Shown: positions 1 through 13,115 of the stretch, in pieces | How the letters are laid out: each line of letters begins with the position of its first letter | Position numbering within the stretch: the first letter of the stretch is position 1 | Assembly (NCBI GenBank): GCA_028284885.1 | Contig: JANQQW010000108.1 | Span: forward strand, 1-33,092 | Direction: 5' to 3' | DNA: 33,092 nucleotides | Source: Planctomycetaceae bacterium | Lineage (GTDB): Bacteria; Planctomycetota; Planctomycetia; Planctomycetales; Planctomycetaceae | Program-made: the position numbers and the translations under genes | Notes under the pieces: model-generated | The model's database searches: none | What the model saw: the letters and a program-made list of their open reading frames with translations, nothing else | Told to the model about the DNA's origin: nothing

Positions 1-111
1 TACTCGTCCGGTGGTTGCATCGGTCGAGTCCCGCACCCCGTGGCGCGGGCCTTCTCTGTTTCGGCCGTGCACAACCGGCTTCTTTGGAAAAACCGTTACG
101 TTCGGAACACG

Positions 112-1017
112 ATGCCCACTCGAAACCCTTCCGTCCCGATGCTTTGCGCCCGCACCACCGCACTGCTCGCGGTCGCCCTCGGCTCGTTCGCTCACGGAGG
201 AGCCGCCCGCGCCGACGACGGCCCCGCCCCGGCCGACGGTGAGCGCGCGAAGCAGTCCCTGAGTCCGGAGGAGATCGTCTCCGAGGCGCGCAAACGACTG
301 GCCGCGTACTCCACGATCCAAATGAAGATCACCCAGCGGACGCACTTCGGCGACCGTTCGTCTCGGGCCTACGGCCAGTACCTGCAGGGCACGAACCTCC
401 GCAGCCGGCTGGAGTTCCACACGCAGGTCGGGCAGGTGAAGGGCGACATCCTGCAGGTCTGCGACGGCCAGGACCTGTGGACGCAGTACACGGTCGGCGA
501 CGAGGTGCGGCTGACTCTTCGCAAGGTCCGTCCCATCCTGCAGGTCGCCCGGACGCAGGGGGTCACCGGCGAACAGATGCTGAAGACGGAGCTCGGACTG
601 GGCGGGCTGCCGGAGATGATCCGGGCCGTCGAGGAGGCGACCGAGTTCGACAAGGTCGAGAAACGCGAGAAGGACGGCCAGACGGAGTACGTAGTGGGCG
701 GCCACTGGAGCGAGGACTTCCGCAAGTCGTTCGGCGAGGCCCGCATCGACCGCTACATTCCCGACCGGATCGACGTCCACCTCGACGCGAAGCTGTTTCC
801 GCGGCGGATCGTCTACCTGAAGAACGCCGCCGACGGGGAGGGGGCGAACGAACTGCTCGTCTCTCTGGAGTTCGGCGAGCCGACGCTCGGCGAGCCGATC
901 GACGCCTCGCTGTTCACGTTCAAGCCGCCCACGGGTGTGTTCCCACGGGACCTGACCGAGCAGTACATCCAGAAGTTGCAGCCGAGGATCGTCTCCCCGC
1001 CCGGGACGCCGCGCTGA
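112..1017 (+). CDS. LolA-like exported protein (outer-membrane lipoprotein carrier fold)
   Basis: The predicted product is about 301 aa and exported. A basic N-terminus and a hydrophobic stretch (about residues 11-30) end in an ARA-DD signal peptidase-like site near residue 34. The mature part opens with a helix containing EEIVSEARKRLAAYSTIQ, followed by alternating strands (IQMKITQRTHFG, LRSRLEFHT, ILQVCDGQDLWTQY), a pattern seen in LolA/LolB-fold proteins that bind lipid or lipoprotein in the periplasm. I chose the ATG at 112 because it places a normal signal peptide at the N-terminus. An in-frame GTG at 40 would add 24 residues with no clear function. The gene is the first of a tightly spaced plus-strand operon with VWA, TPR, ExbB and ExbD genes, which suggests an envelope role. 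Family assignment is from fold-like pattern only, and lipoprotein binding is inferred. Confidence 0.7.
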   Translation: MPTRNPSVPMLCARTTALLAVALGSFAHGGAARADDGPAPADGERAKQSLSPEEIVSEARKRLAAYSTIQMKITQRTHFGDRSSRAYGQYLQGTNLRSRLEFHTQVGQVKGDILQVCDGQDLWTQYTVGDEVRLTLRKVRPILQVARTQGVTGEQMLKTELGLGGLPEMIRAVEEATEFDKVEKREKDGQTEYVVGGHWSEDFRKSFGEARIDRYIPDRIDVHLDAKLFPRRIVYLKNAADGEGANELLVSLEFGEPTLGEPIDASLFTFKPPTGVFPRDLTEQYIQKLQPRIVSPPGTPR

Positions 1018-1051
1018 CCAACCCCTTCCGCCGCCGAAACGAGGCTCGACC

Positions 1052-2065
1052 GTGCCGACGGCCACCATCGAGAACGAACGCCCGCGGACCCTCGGTCCGG
1101 TCACCTGGATCGCCTCGTTGGTCGTCCACGCCCTGCTCGTCATCCTCGTCGCAACGAGCGCGGGACGGTGGCTGGGCCCGCCCAGCGAACTCCCCGGCGG
1201 GGGAGGCGGTGAGATGTTCCACAGCGTCGGCGTCGTGGTCGAGTCCTCGCCCACGGATCGGCCGGACAAGACGGCGGACGAGTCGGACAGATCCGACGAC
1301 CGTCCGGCCGAGCGGGCCGCGGGCGGAAGCCGTCAGGCCGGGGCACCGGGCTCCGAGGTTCCAGCCGAGGCTCCGGCGGAACTCGAACTCCCCTCGCGCG
1401 ACCCGAAGGGAATCGGGGCGGGCAGCCTGACACCCTCCCGCAGCGGCGTGCCGAACGACGTCTTCGACCCCGTTCGCGACGGTGGCATCCGCAACCCCGG
1501 CGCCCTGAGCGGGCTGGCCGCGGGGGAGACGCGGTTCTTCGGCATTCGCGACAAGGGGGCTCGCATCGTCTACGTCATCGACGTCTCCGGCAGCATGGTC
1601 GGCCCGAAGCTCAACTCGGCACGCACCCAGCTCCTGGCGAGTCTGCAAACGCTGCTTCCCAAGCAACGGTTCCAGGTACTGCTGTACGACCACCGCACGA
1701 TGCCGATGACGCTCGACGACACGGCCGGGCCGTTCCCCGCCACCGACGTCAACAAGACCAAGACGCGACAGTACCTCGGCGGCCTGCAGCACCTCGACGG
1801 GGGGACCGACCGCGAGCAGGCGTTGATGAAGTCGCTCGCGTACTCGCCCGACGTCGTCTACTTCCTCACCGACGGCGACGCCGTGGAACTCGACCGCGCC
1901 CGACGAACCCGCATTCTCCGCCGCAACGACACGGCGGGGGCCCGCATCCACTGCATCGAGTTCGGCGAGGGACCGGCTCCGACCGTCCGCACCACGCTCG
2001 GCAAGCTCGCCAACGAGAACGGCGGCGTCTACCGCTACGTCCGCGTCGGACAACTCGGCTCCTGA
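1052..2065 (+). CDS. VWA-domain protein with TonB-like N-terminal transmembrane helix
   Basis: The 337-aa protein starts at a GTG preceded by GAGG about 8 nt upstream. Residues about 17-38 form one transmembrane helix containing S22-x3-H26, the spacing of the SxxxH motif in the TonB transmembrane helix that works with ExbB/ExbD. A glycine, acid and alanine-rich linker follows (about 48-150). The C-terminal von Willebrand factor A domain has the MIDAS signature DVSGS at 177-181, later GGTD and the strand YFLTDGD. The expected topology is a short cytoplasmic N-terminus with a periplasmic VWA domain. In the same operon lie exbB and two exbD genes, so energy coupling of a VWA domain is an attractive inference. 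No TonB C-terminal domain is present. The VWA call is firm, and the TonB-like role is inferred from one motif plus context. Confidence 0.85.
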   Translation: MPTATIENERPRTLGPVTWIASLVVHALLVILVATSAGRWLGPPSELPGGGGGEMFHSVGVVVESSPTDRPDKTADESDRSDDRPAERAAGGSRQAGAPGSEVPAEAPAELELPSRDPKGIGAGSLTPSRSGVPNDVFDPVRDGGIRNPGALSGLAAGETRFFGIRDKGARIVYVIDVSGSMVGPKLNSARTQLLASLQTLLPKQRFQVLLYDHRTMPMTLDDTAGPFPATDVNKTKTRQYLGGLQHLDGGTDREQALMKSLAYSPDVVYFLTDGDAVELDRARRTRILRRNDTAGARIHCIEFGEGPAPTVRTTLGKLANENGGVYRYVRVGQLGS

Positions 2066-2091
2066 AGCCTCCACTCGCCCACGGCCCCGGC

Positions 2092-3183
2092 ATGCACACG
2101 AGACGAGCGACGAAGTCACCGAGGCGAGTGTCGCTCGCCGTGAGAACGCTGCTCTCCCTGCTCGCCTCCGCTGGTCTCGCCCACGCCGACGACGATGCGC
2201 GCGACGAGGTCGTGATCCGCTCGAAGTCCGGGGGTCGCTTCGTCCAGAAGGGGACGATCCTCGACTTCACGGGCCGCGAGCTGACCATCCGCGTCACCCG
2301 TGGCGGCCGTGAGACCACGTACCCTGCCGAGGACGTCGTCGCCGTCACCACGGGGCGTTCGGAACACCACGTTCGCGGCAGCAGCGCGCTGAAGGCGGGC
2401 GAGTTCGACGAGGCCGCCCGCGAGTTGGAGTTCGCCCTCGGTGCGGAACAGCGGCAGTGGGTGCGTCGCGAGATCCTCGCCCTGCTCGTCCGCACGGCAC
2501 TCGCGACCGGCGACGGACGGTCGGCCCGCACCCGGTTCGCCCTGCTCCTCGAGAGCGACCCCGCGACGCGTTCGTTCCACCTGATCCCGTTGGCATGGTC
2601 GAACGAACCGCTCGACGCGGCGACCGTTCGAGAGGCCCGACTGCTGCTGGTTCACGAACTCGAGCCAATGCGACTGGTCGGCACGAGCCTGCTGTTGGCA
2701 CACGCCGAGAGTCGCGACGAGGCGACGGCCGTGCTCCGACGGCTCACGACGTCGCGCGACGACCGCGTACGGTCGCTCGCCCTGGCACAGCAGTGGCGGA
2801 CACGGCTGGCCCCCGGCCTGACCGAGCACGAGGTCTCCGGCTGGCAGCGGCGGTTCGACGAGCTGCCCGAGCGACTGCGGACCGGTCCGAACCTCGTCCT
2901 CGGACGGGGCTACGAACGGGCCGGGCAGCACGACCGGGCGGCAATGGCGCTGCTCTGGTCGCCGTTGGTCGACGACCACGACCCGTACCTCGCCGCCCGC
3001 TGCCTCGTCGAGGCGGCCGAGTCGCTCCGCCGCATCGGGCAGGACGACCGGGCATTCGTCTTGTACCGCGAAGTCGTTGCACGCTACGGTCACACGCCCT
3101 TCGCGGACGACGCCCGCTCCTCCGTCGCGGAGATGACGGCCCCGCGTGACGAAGCCACCCCAACGGACGGGGACACGGAATGA
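2092..3183 (+). CDS. Exported TPR-like protein of the exb operon
   Basis: The 363-aa product has a twin-arginine-free basic N-terminus, a hydrophobic core (about residues 14-30) and an AHA-DD cleavage-like site near residue 32. After it comes a small beta-rich segment (VVIRSKSGGRFVQKGTILD to TTYPAEDVVAVTT, about 40-85). This resembles the short beta-barrel modules that precede TPRs in planctomycete periplasmic proteins. The remainder is helical with TPR-like units such as SALKAGEFDEAARELEFAL (about 98-116) and a final DRAFVLYREVVARYGHTPF. It probably acts as a periplasmic scaffold. Its stop overlaps the start of exbB (ATGA at 3180-3183), indicating translational coupling. No catalytic motif is visible, and the exact function is unknown. 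Confidence 0.75.
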   Translation: MHTRRATKSPRRVSLAVRTLLSLLASAGLAHADDDARDEVVIRSKSGGRFVQKGTILDFTGRELTIRVTRGGRETTYPAEDVVAVTTGRSEHHVRGSSALKAGEFDEAARELEFALGAEQRQWVRREILALLVRTALATGDGRSARTRFALLLESDPATRSFHLIPLAWSNEPLDAATVREARLLLVHELEPMRLVGTSLLLAHAESRDEATAVLRRLTTSRDDRVRSLALAQQWRTRLAPGLTEHEVSGWQRRFDELPERLRTGPNLVLGRGYERAGQHDRAAMALLWSPLVDDHDPYLAARCLVEAAESLRRIGQDDRAFVLYREVVARYGHTPFADDARSSVAEMTAPRDEATPTDGDTE

Positions 3184-4013
3184 CCGCACGCCGCTTCCCG
3201 GCCCCGAACTGGCTCGTGCCGCTCCTCGCGCTGCTGCTCGTCGGCTTCGTCTCCACCACCCTCGCCCAGCCGGTCGCCCCGCCCCAGCCCTCGGCCGAGG
3301 CGGCGGACACCGAGTCGGCGACCGAGAGCGAACCGACGATCGACTTCCAAGAGCTCGTCCGGGCCTCGGGCATCATCGGCGGCGTGATCCTCGCCCTCAG
3401 CGTGGCGATGCTCGCGTTGATCGTCGAGCACACCATGTCGATCCAGGGCTCGACGATTCTCCCGTCTGGCCTGCTCGAGGAGGTCCACGCCGACCTCAAG
3501 GGCGGCCGCATGGACGACGCGCGGAAGCGCGCTCGCGAGAGTCGCAGCTTCCTCGGCCGGCTGATCGACACGGGGCTCGGCGAGTCCGACCTGGGCTACG
3601 CCGCCGTCGAGAAGGCCGTGGAGGACACGGCCGTCGCCCAGACCTCGCGATTGTACCGGAAGATCGAGTACCTCTCGATCATCGGGACCATCGCCCCCAT
3701 GCTGGGCCTGCTCGGCACCGTCTGGGGCATGATCGGCGCGTTCCTCGCGTTCGAGTCGAAGGCCAACCCGCAGGTGGCCGAGCTCGCCCCCGGCATCACG
3801 CGGGCCCTCGTCACCACCCTGCTCGGCCTCGGCGTCGCCGTTCCGGCCCTCGCCGGCTACGGCATCTTCCGCAACCGCATCGAAGGCCTCACCGACGAGG
3901 CCACCCAACTCGCCGACCACCTCTTCGCCGACCTGAAACGCACCGAGGCGAAGCGACGACCGACCAAGCGGCCCGGAACGCGTCGGGCGCCGGACGCGGA
4001 GAGGCAGCCTTGA
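3180..4013 (+). CDS. exbB: MotA/TolQ/ExbB proton channel family protein
   Basis: The 277-aa protein has an N-terminal hydrophobic segment ending at TLAQP (about residue 30), likely a cleaved signal or first helix, then an acidic linker. The ExbB core has helices at about 62-82 (IIGGVILALSVAMLALIVEH), 160-185 (YLSIIGTIAPMLGLLGTVWG) and 203-225 (ALVTTLLGLGVAVPALAGYG). The motif TIAPMLGLLGTVWGMIGAF is diagnostic of the family. With ExbD dimers it forms an inner-membrane stator that uses the proton gradient to drive partner proteins. The basic C-terminus (KRRPTKRPGTRR) is cytoplasmic. It overlaps the upstream TPR gene by 4 bp. The expected next gene, exbD, is displaced by about 565 bp because of the inverted-repeat cassette described at 4041-4561. 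The gene symbol is by family only; tolQ is equally possible. Confidence 0.9.
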   Translation: MTARRFPAPNWLVPLLALLLVGFVSTTLAQPVAPPQPSAEAADTESATESEPTIDFQELVRASGIIGGVILALSVAMLALIVEHTMSIQGSTILPSGLLEEVHADLKGGRMDDARKRARESRSFLGRLIDTGLGESDLGYAAVEKAVEDTAVAQTSRLYRKIEYLSIIGTIAPMLGLLGTVWGMIGAFLAFESKANPQVAELAPGITRALVTTLLGLGVAVPALAGYGIFRNRIEGLTDEATQLADHLFADLKRTEAKRRPTKRPGTRRAPDAERQP

Positions 4014-4510
4014 CGAGTTCGGAGCGGGTCGCGGTTGGAGACCACGAAATACACGAACCACACGAAAGCGTTCCGCGGGGGATCACCGGATTCTCGAGCA
4101 TCAGCGATCGGCCGCCGCCGGAGACCGATTCAGAAGCGTTTCGCAGAGACCTCTTCGACGTCTGCGTGTCGGTGGGTGCCAACGTACTGGAGTCGTCGAC
4201 CGCCGTACCAATTGGCAGGAGCTTCTTCGGATTCCTGATCGAGATCCGCGGTGGCAGGCTCCACGTGCTGCTGAACGGCACCCATTCCTACGTCGCCTTC
4301 GCCCGTTCGCTCGACCAGCCGCTGACCTTCGTCGATCACGCCGACCTGCACGCGGCTCTGTCGAGTCACGGCACCTACCGCGTGCTGACGAGACGCGAAC
4401 TCGACCGACCACTCGCGAAGTCCATGACCAAGAAGCTTGCGGAGGCCGAGATTGAACAGCTCGAGTACTGGAAGCCGAAGACGCTCGGACAACTGATCTT
4501 CAACTGGTAG
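4010..4510 (+). CDS. Cassette-borne hypothetical protein
   Basis: The open frame can start at TTG 4010, which overlaps the exbB stop (TTGA) and has GGAGAGG about 6 nt upstream, giving 166 aa. No other ATG, GTG or TTG occurs in frame before GTG 4166, which would give 115 aa. The first 40 residues cross the left inverted repeat and look non-conserved, whereas protein-like sequence begins near EAFRRDLFDVCVSVGANVLE. The core predicts a mixed alpha/beta domain (FFGFLIEIRGGRLHVLLNG, SYVAFARSLDQPLTFVDH). The C-terminal tail is QLEYWKPKTLGQLIFNW. I do not recognise the family and see no catalytic motif, signal peptide or membrane helix. The compact size and short conserved-looking tail could suit an immunity- or antitoxin-like protein, but that is speculation. 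Confidence 0.55.
   Translation: MTSSERVAVGDHEIHEPHESVPRGITGFSSISDRPPPETDSEAFRRDLFDVCVSVGANVLESSTAVPIGRSFFGFLIEIRGGRLHVLLNGTHSYVAFARSLDQPLTFVDHADLHAALSSHGTYRVLTRRELDRPLAKSMTKKLAEAEIEQLEYWKPKTLGQLIFNW
4041..4068 (+). repeat. Left terminal inverted repeat of the cassette
   Basis: This 28-bp arm consists of three nonamer-like units: CCACGAAAT, ACACGAACC and ACACGAAAG. It pairs with 4534-4561 with two mismatches, at arm positions 13 and 19. It lies inside the open frame that runs from the TTG at 4010, where it encodes HEIHEPHES. In another frame it reads TTKYTNHTK. Confidence 0.8.
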
Positions 4511-4533
4511 GACTGAGTCCAACCTCGGATCGA

Positions 4534-4561
4534 CTTTCGTGTCGTTCGCGTATTTCGTGGT
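4534..4561 (-). repeat. Right terminal inverted repeat of the cassette
   Basis: This arm reads ctttcgtgtcgttcgcgtat followed by ttcgtggt. It is the inverted partner of 4041-4068, with 26 of 28 positions complementary. It sits 18 bp upstream of the exbD start codon, so it forms most of the exbD leader. Confidence 0.8.
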
Positions 4562-4579
4562 TCAACGAGAGCACCAGCC

Positions 4580-5011
4580 ATGAGGCCTCCCTCGCGTACC
4601 CGGCCGCACGGGCTGCGGTTCAACATCACGCCGCTCATCGACGTCGTCTTCCTGCTGATCATCTTCTTCCTCGCCGCCAGCCACTTCGCCCGCACGGAGG
4701 ACGTGGTCCCGGAGGAGATCGACCCGACCAGGCTCGCCGACGCCGAGGAGGACGACGAGGCCGGCAACCCGAAACGGATGACGGCCACGGTCACCGTCGA
4801 CGGCCGCTTCTACGTCCGCGGCGAGGTCGTCCCGCGGGAACGCGTCGAGGCCCTCGTCCAGCAGGGAGCGATCGACTTCGGCGACGAGTTCGAGGTGCGG
4901 CTGCGGACCGACCGCCGGACTCCCTACGGCGTCGTCGAGCCGCTGCTGCTCGTCTGCGCCCGCGCGAACGTCGCCAACCTGAAGTTCACCGTCCGCGAGC
5001 CGAACGGCTGA
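4580..5011 (+). CDS. exbD: ExbD/TolR family biopolymer transport protein (first copy)
   Basis: The 143-aa protein has a short basic cytoplasmic N-terminus, one transmembrane helix (about 17-38, PLIDVVFLLIIFFLAASHF) and a periplasmic domain ending in a strand near LKFTVREPNG. D21 in the PLIDVVF motif corresponds to the essential membrane aspartate of ExbD/TolR that carries protons. The periplasmic part contains an acidic loop (ADAEEDDEAGN) not typical of all family members. It follows the cassette's right arm by 18 bp, and a weak GAGAG lies about 12 nt upstream of the ATG. It is followed after 9 bp by a second exbD-like gene, so the complex may contain ExbD heterodimers. Confidence 0.9.
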   Translation: MRPPSRTRPHGLRFNITPLIDVVFLLIIFFLAASHFARTEDVVPEEIDPTRLADAEEDDEAGNPKRMTATVTVDGRFYVRGEVVPRERVEALVQQGAIDFGDEFEVRLRTDRRTPYGVVEPLLLVCARANVANLKFTVREPNG

Positions 5012-5020
5012 GGACCTCCG

Positions 5021-5461
5021 GTGCGCACGCCCAGCCAACACCACCGCCGACAGGAACTGCAGGACGACCGGACGATGACGCCGATGATCGACGTCGTCTT
5101 CCTGTTGCTCGTCTTCTTCGTCTGCGCCTCGATCGGTCGTGACCCGGAGAAGCTCCTCTCGACTCCGCTGTCCGGCGGCGCGGTTGCCGCCGCCGAGATC
5201 GACCCCCAGGACCTTCCCTTGGGGGACGTGCGGATCCAGCTCGTCCGCGACGGCGACACGACGACGGCGACCGTCGCCGCGACCGTGCACCACGACCCGC
5301 GAACGCTCGAAGCCCAGCTCGTCGCCCTCGCCAACATCTCCGCCGACGTACCCGTCATCCTCTCCGTCGATCCCGACGTGCCGATGGAGGACGTGCTCCG
5401 CGTCTACCACACCGCCCGCCGCGCCGGCTTCCAGACGGTGCAGTTCGCCGCGAAGGGCTGA
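5021..5461 (+). CDS. ExbD/TolR family biopolymer transport protein (second copy)
   Basis: The 146-aa protein starts at GTG 5021, 9 bp after the previous stop, with gaggacctccg as leader. A basic, glutamine-rich N-terminus leads to MTPMIDVVFLLLVFFVCASIG (about 19-39), where D24 is the expected proton-carrying aspartate. The periplasmic domain includes VPVILSVDPDVPMEDVLRVY and ends with TVQFAAKG, the usual ExbD C-terminal fold. It differs clearly from the first exbD in its periplasmic half, so this is not a recent duplication. It is the last gene of the envelope operon before a heptad array and the monooxygenase gene. Confidence 0.9.
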   Translation: MRTPSQHHRRQELQDDRTMTPMIDVVFLLLVFFVCASIGRDPEKLLSTPLSGGAVAAAEIDPQDLPLGDVRIQLVRDGDTTTATVAATVHHDPRTLEAQLVALANISADVPVILSVDPDVPMEDVLRVYHTARRAGFQTVQFAAKG

Positions 5462-5464
5462 ACA

Positions 5465-5502
5465 ACTCGAAACCCGAAACCACCAACTCGAAACTCCCGA
5501 CC
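5465..5502 (+). repeat. Heptad tandem array forming the leader of the monooxygenase gene
   Basis: Five heptads follow one another: ACTCGAA, ACCCGAA, ACCACCA, ACTCGAA and ACTCCCG, then ACC and the ATG at 5503. The array fills the whole gap after the exbD stop (5459-5461), so no Shine-Dalgarno sequence is present. It resembles, in design but not in sequence, the arrays embedded in uvrA. Confidence 0.7.
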
Positions 5503-5808
5503 ATGATCCACGTCATCGCCCACATCGAAGTGAAGCCCGGCACTCGCGACGCCTTCCTCGCCGAGTTCCAGAAGATCGTCGAGCCGGTCCGCGCCGAGGC
5601 GGGCTGCATCGAGTACGGCCCCACGGTGCCCGCCGCCACCGACATCGGCGCACAGCACACCGACGAGAACCTCGTCACGATCGTCGAGAAGTGGGAGAGC
5701 GTGCCGCACCTCGAAGCCCACCTCGCGGCACCGCACATGGAGGAGTACCGCCCCAAGGTCGCCGACTACGTCGTGAACACGACGCTCCACGTCACCGACC
5801 CGGCCTGA
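5503..5808 (+). CDS. Antibiotic biosynthesis monooxygenase (ABM) domain protein, putative quinol monooxygenase
   Basis: At 101 aa this is the normal size for the single-domain ABM/YgiN family, which adopt dimeric ferredoxin-like folds and oxidise small aromatic or quinol substrates without cofactors. Typical features are the opening strand IHVIAHIEVKPGTRDAFLAEF, EAGCIEYGPTVPA in the middle, and the segment VTIVEKWESVPHLEAHLAAPHMEEY with the conserved W and H residues. It sits after exbD with only the heptad array between, and its stop is 1 bp from the convergent uvrA stop. A link to the ExbD operon is positional only. The substrate cannot be deduced. Confidence 0.85.
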   Translation: MIHVIAHIEVKPGTRDAFLAEFQKIVEPVRAEAGCIEYGPTVPAATDIGAQHTDENLVTIVEKWESVPHLEAHLAAPHMEEYRPKVADYVVNTTLHVTDPA

Positions 5809-5809
5809 C

Positions 5810-12991
<7,182 letters not shown>

Positions 12992-12999
12992 GGAGAGAG

Positions 13000-13012
13000 C
13001 CGGCTGAGCCGG
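13000..13012. promoter_or_regulatory. Short palindrome in the uvrA leader
   Basis: CCGGCT-G-AGCCGG is a perfect inverted repeat with a one-base centre, lying 8 bp upstream of the uvrA start codon. It replaces a visible ribosome binding site. It could be an operator or an RNA hairpin controlling initiation, but such GC palindromes also occur by chance. Confidence 0.25.
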
Positions 13013-13042
13013 TGGAGGGGGGCGAGCGAATGGGACTTCGGA

Positions 13043-13072
13043 AGTATAGAAGTGCCGTCGACGACCCGCCAA
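13043..13072 (-). promoter_or_regulatory. Candidate sigma-70-type promoter of uvrA
   Basis: On the minus strand TTGGCG (13067-13072) and TATACT (13043-13048, five of six consensus bases) are separated by 18 bp, about 50 bp upstream of the uvrA start. The -35 box overlaps a 7-bp-stem hairpin (13064-13070 with 13076-13082). Its presence in the 124-bp gap after the aminotransferase gene suggests uvrA has its own promoter. Confidence 0.4.
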
Positions 13073-13115
13073 CTCGGCGGGTTGCGGACGAACGTGCCCA
13101 GCCGTTGGCTCTCGT

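Larger units (their letters stand above)
4041..4561. mobile_element. Putative small cassette bounded by 28-bp imperfect terminal inverted repeats
   Basis: The left arm (4041-4068) and the reverse complement of the right arm (4534-4561) match at 26 of 28 positions. Outward from the arms, partial similarity continues (gttggag on the left against the complement of ttcaac on the right). The arms are built from about three nonamers of the form ACACGAAAN. The enclosed 465 bp contains most of a small ORF with less GC-rich wobble positions than its neighbours (codons such as gat, tca, ttt, aga, cca, att). The cassette separates exbB from exbD, genes that normally abut, so insertion into a pre-existing operon is the simplest reading. 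No transposase is present, so any mobility would have to be supplied in trans. I see no convincing target-site duplication. Confidence 0.6.

Noticed and set aside
3146..4009. Upstream part of the frame that later encodes the cassette protein
   Set aside because: It overlaps exbB in another frame and is Arg/Pro/His-rich shadow sequence; only the part from 4010 is considered coding.
4035..4238. Small frame starting TTG with METTKYTNHTKAF over the left inverted repeat
   Set aside because: The peptide is produced by the nonamer array itself and the rest is Arg/Ser-rich without protein character; the other frame continues into plausible protein.
13064..13082. Intrinsic terminator for the aminotransferase gene
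   Set aside because: The stem is GC-rich but no T-tract follows on the minus strand, and it overlaps the probable uvrA promoter.
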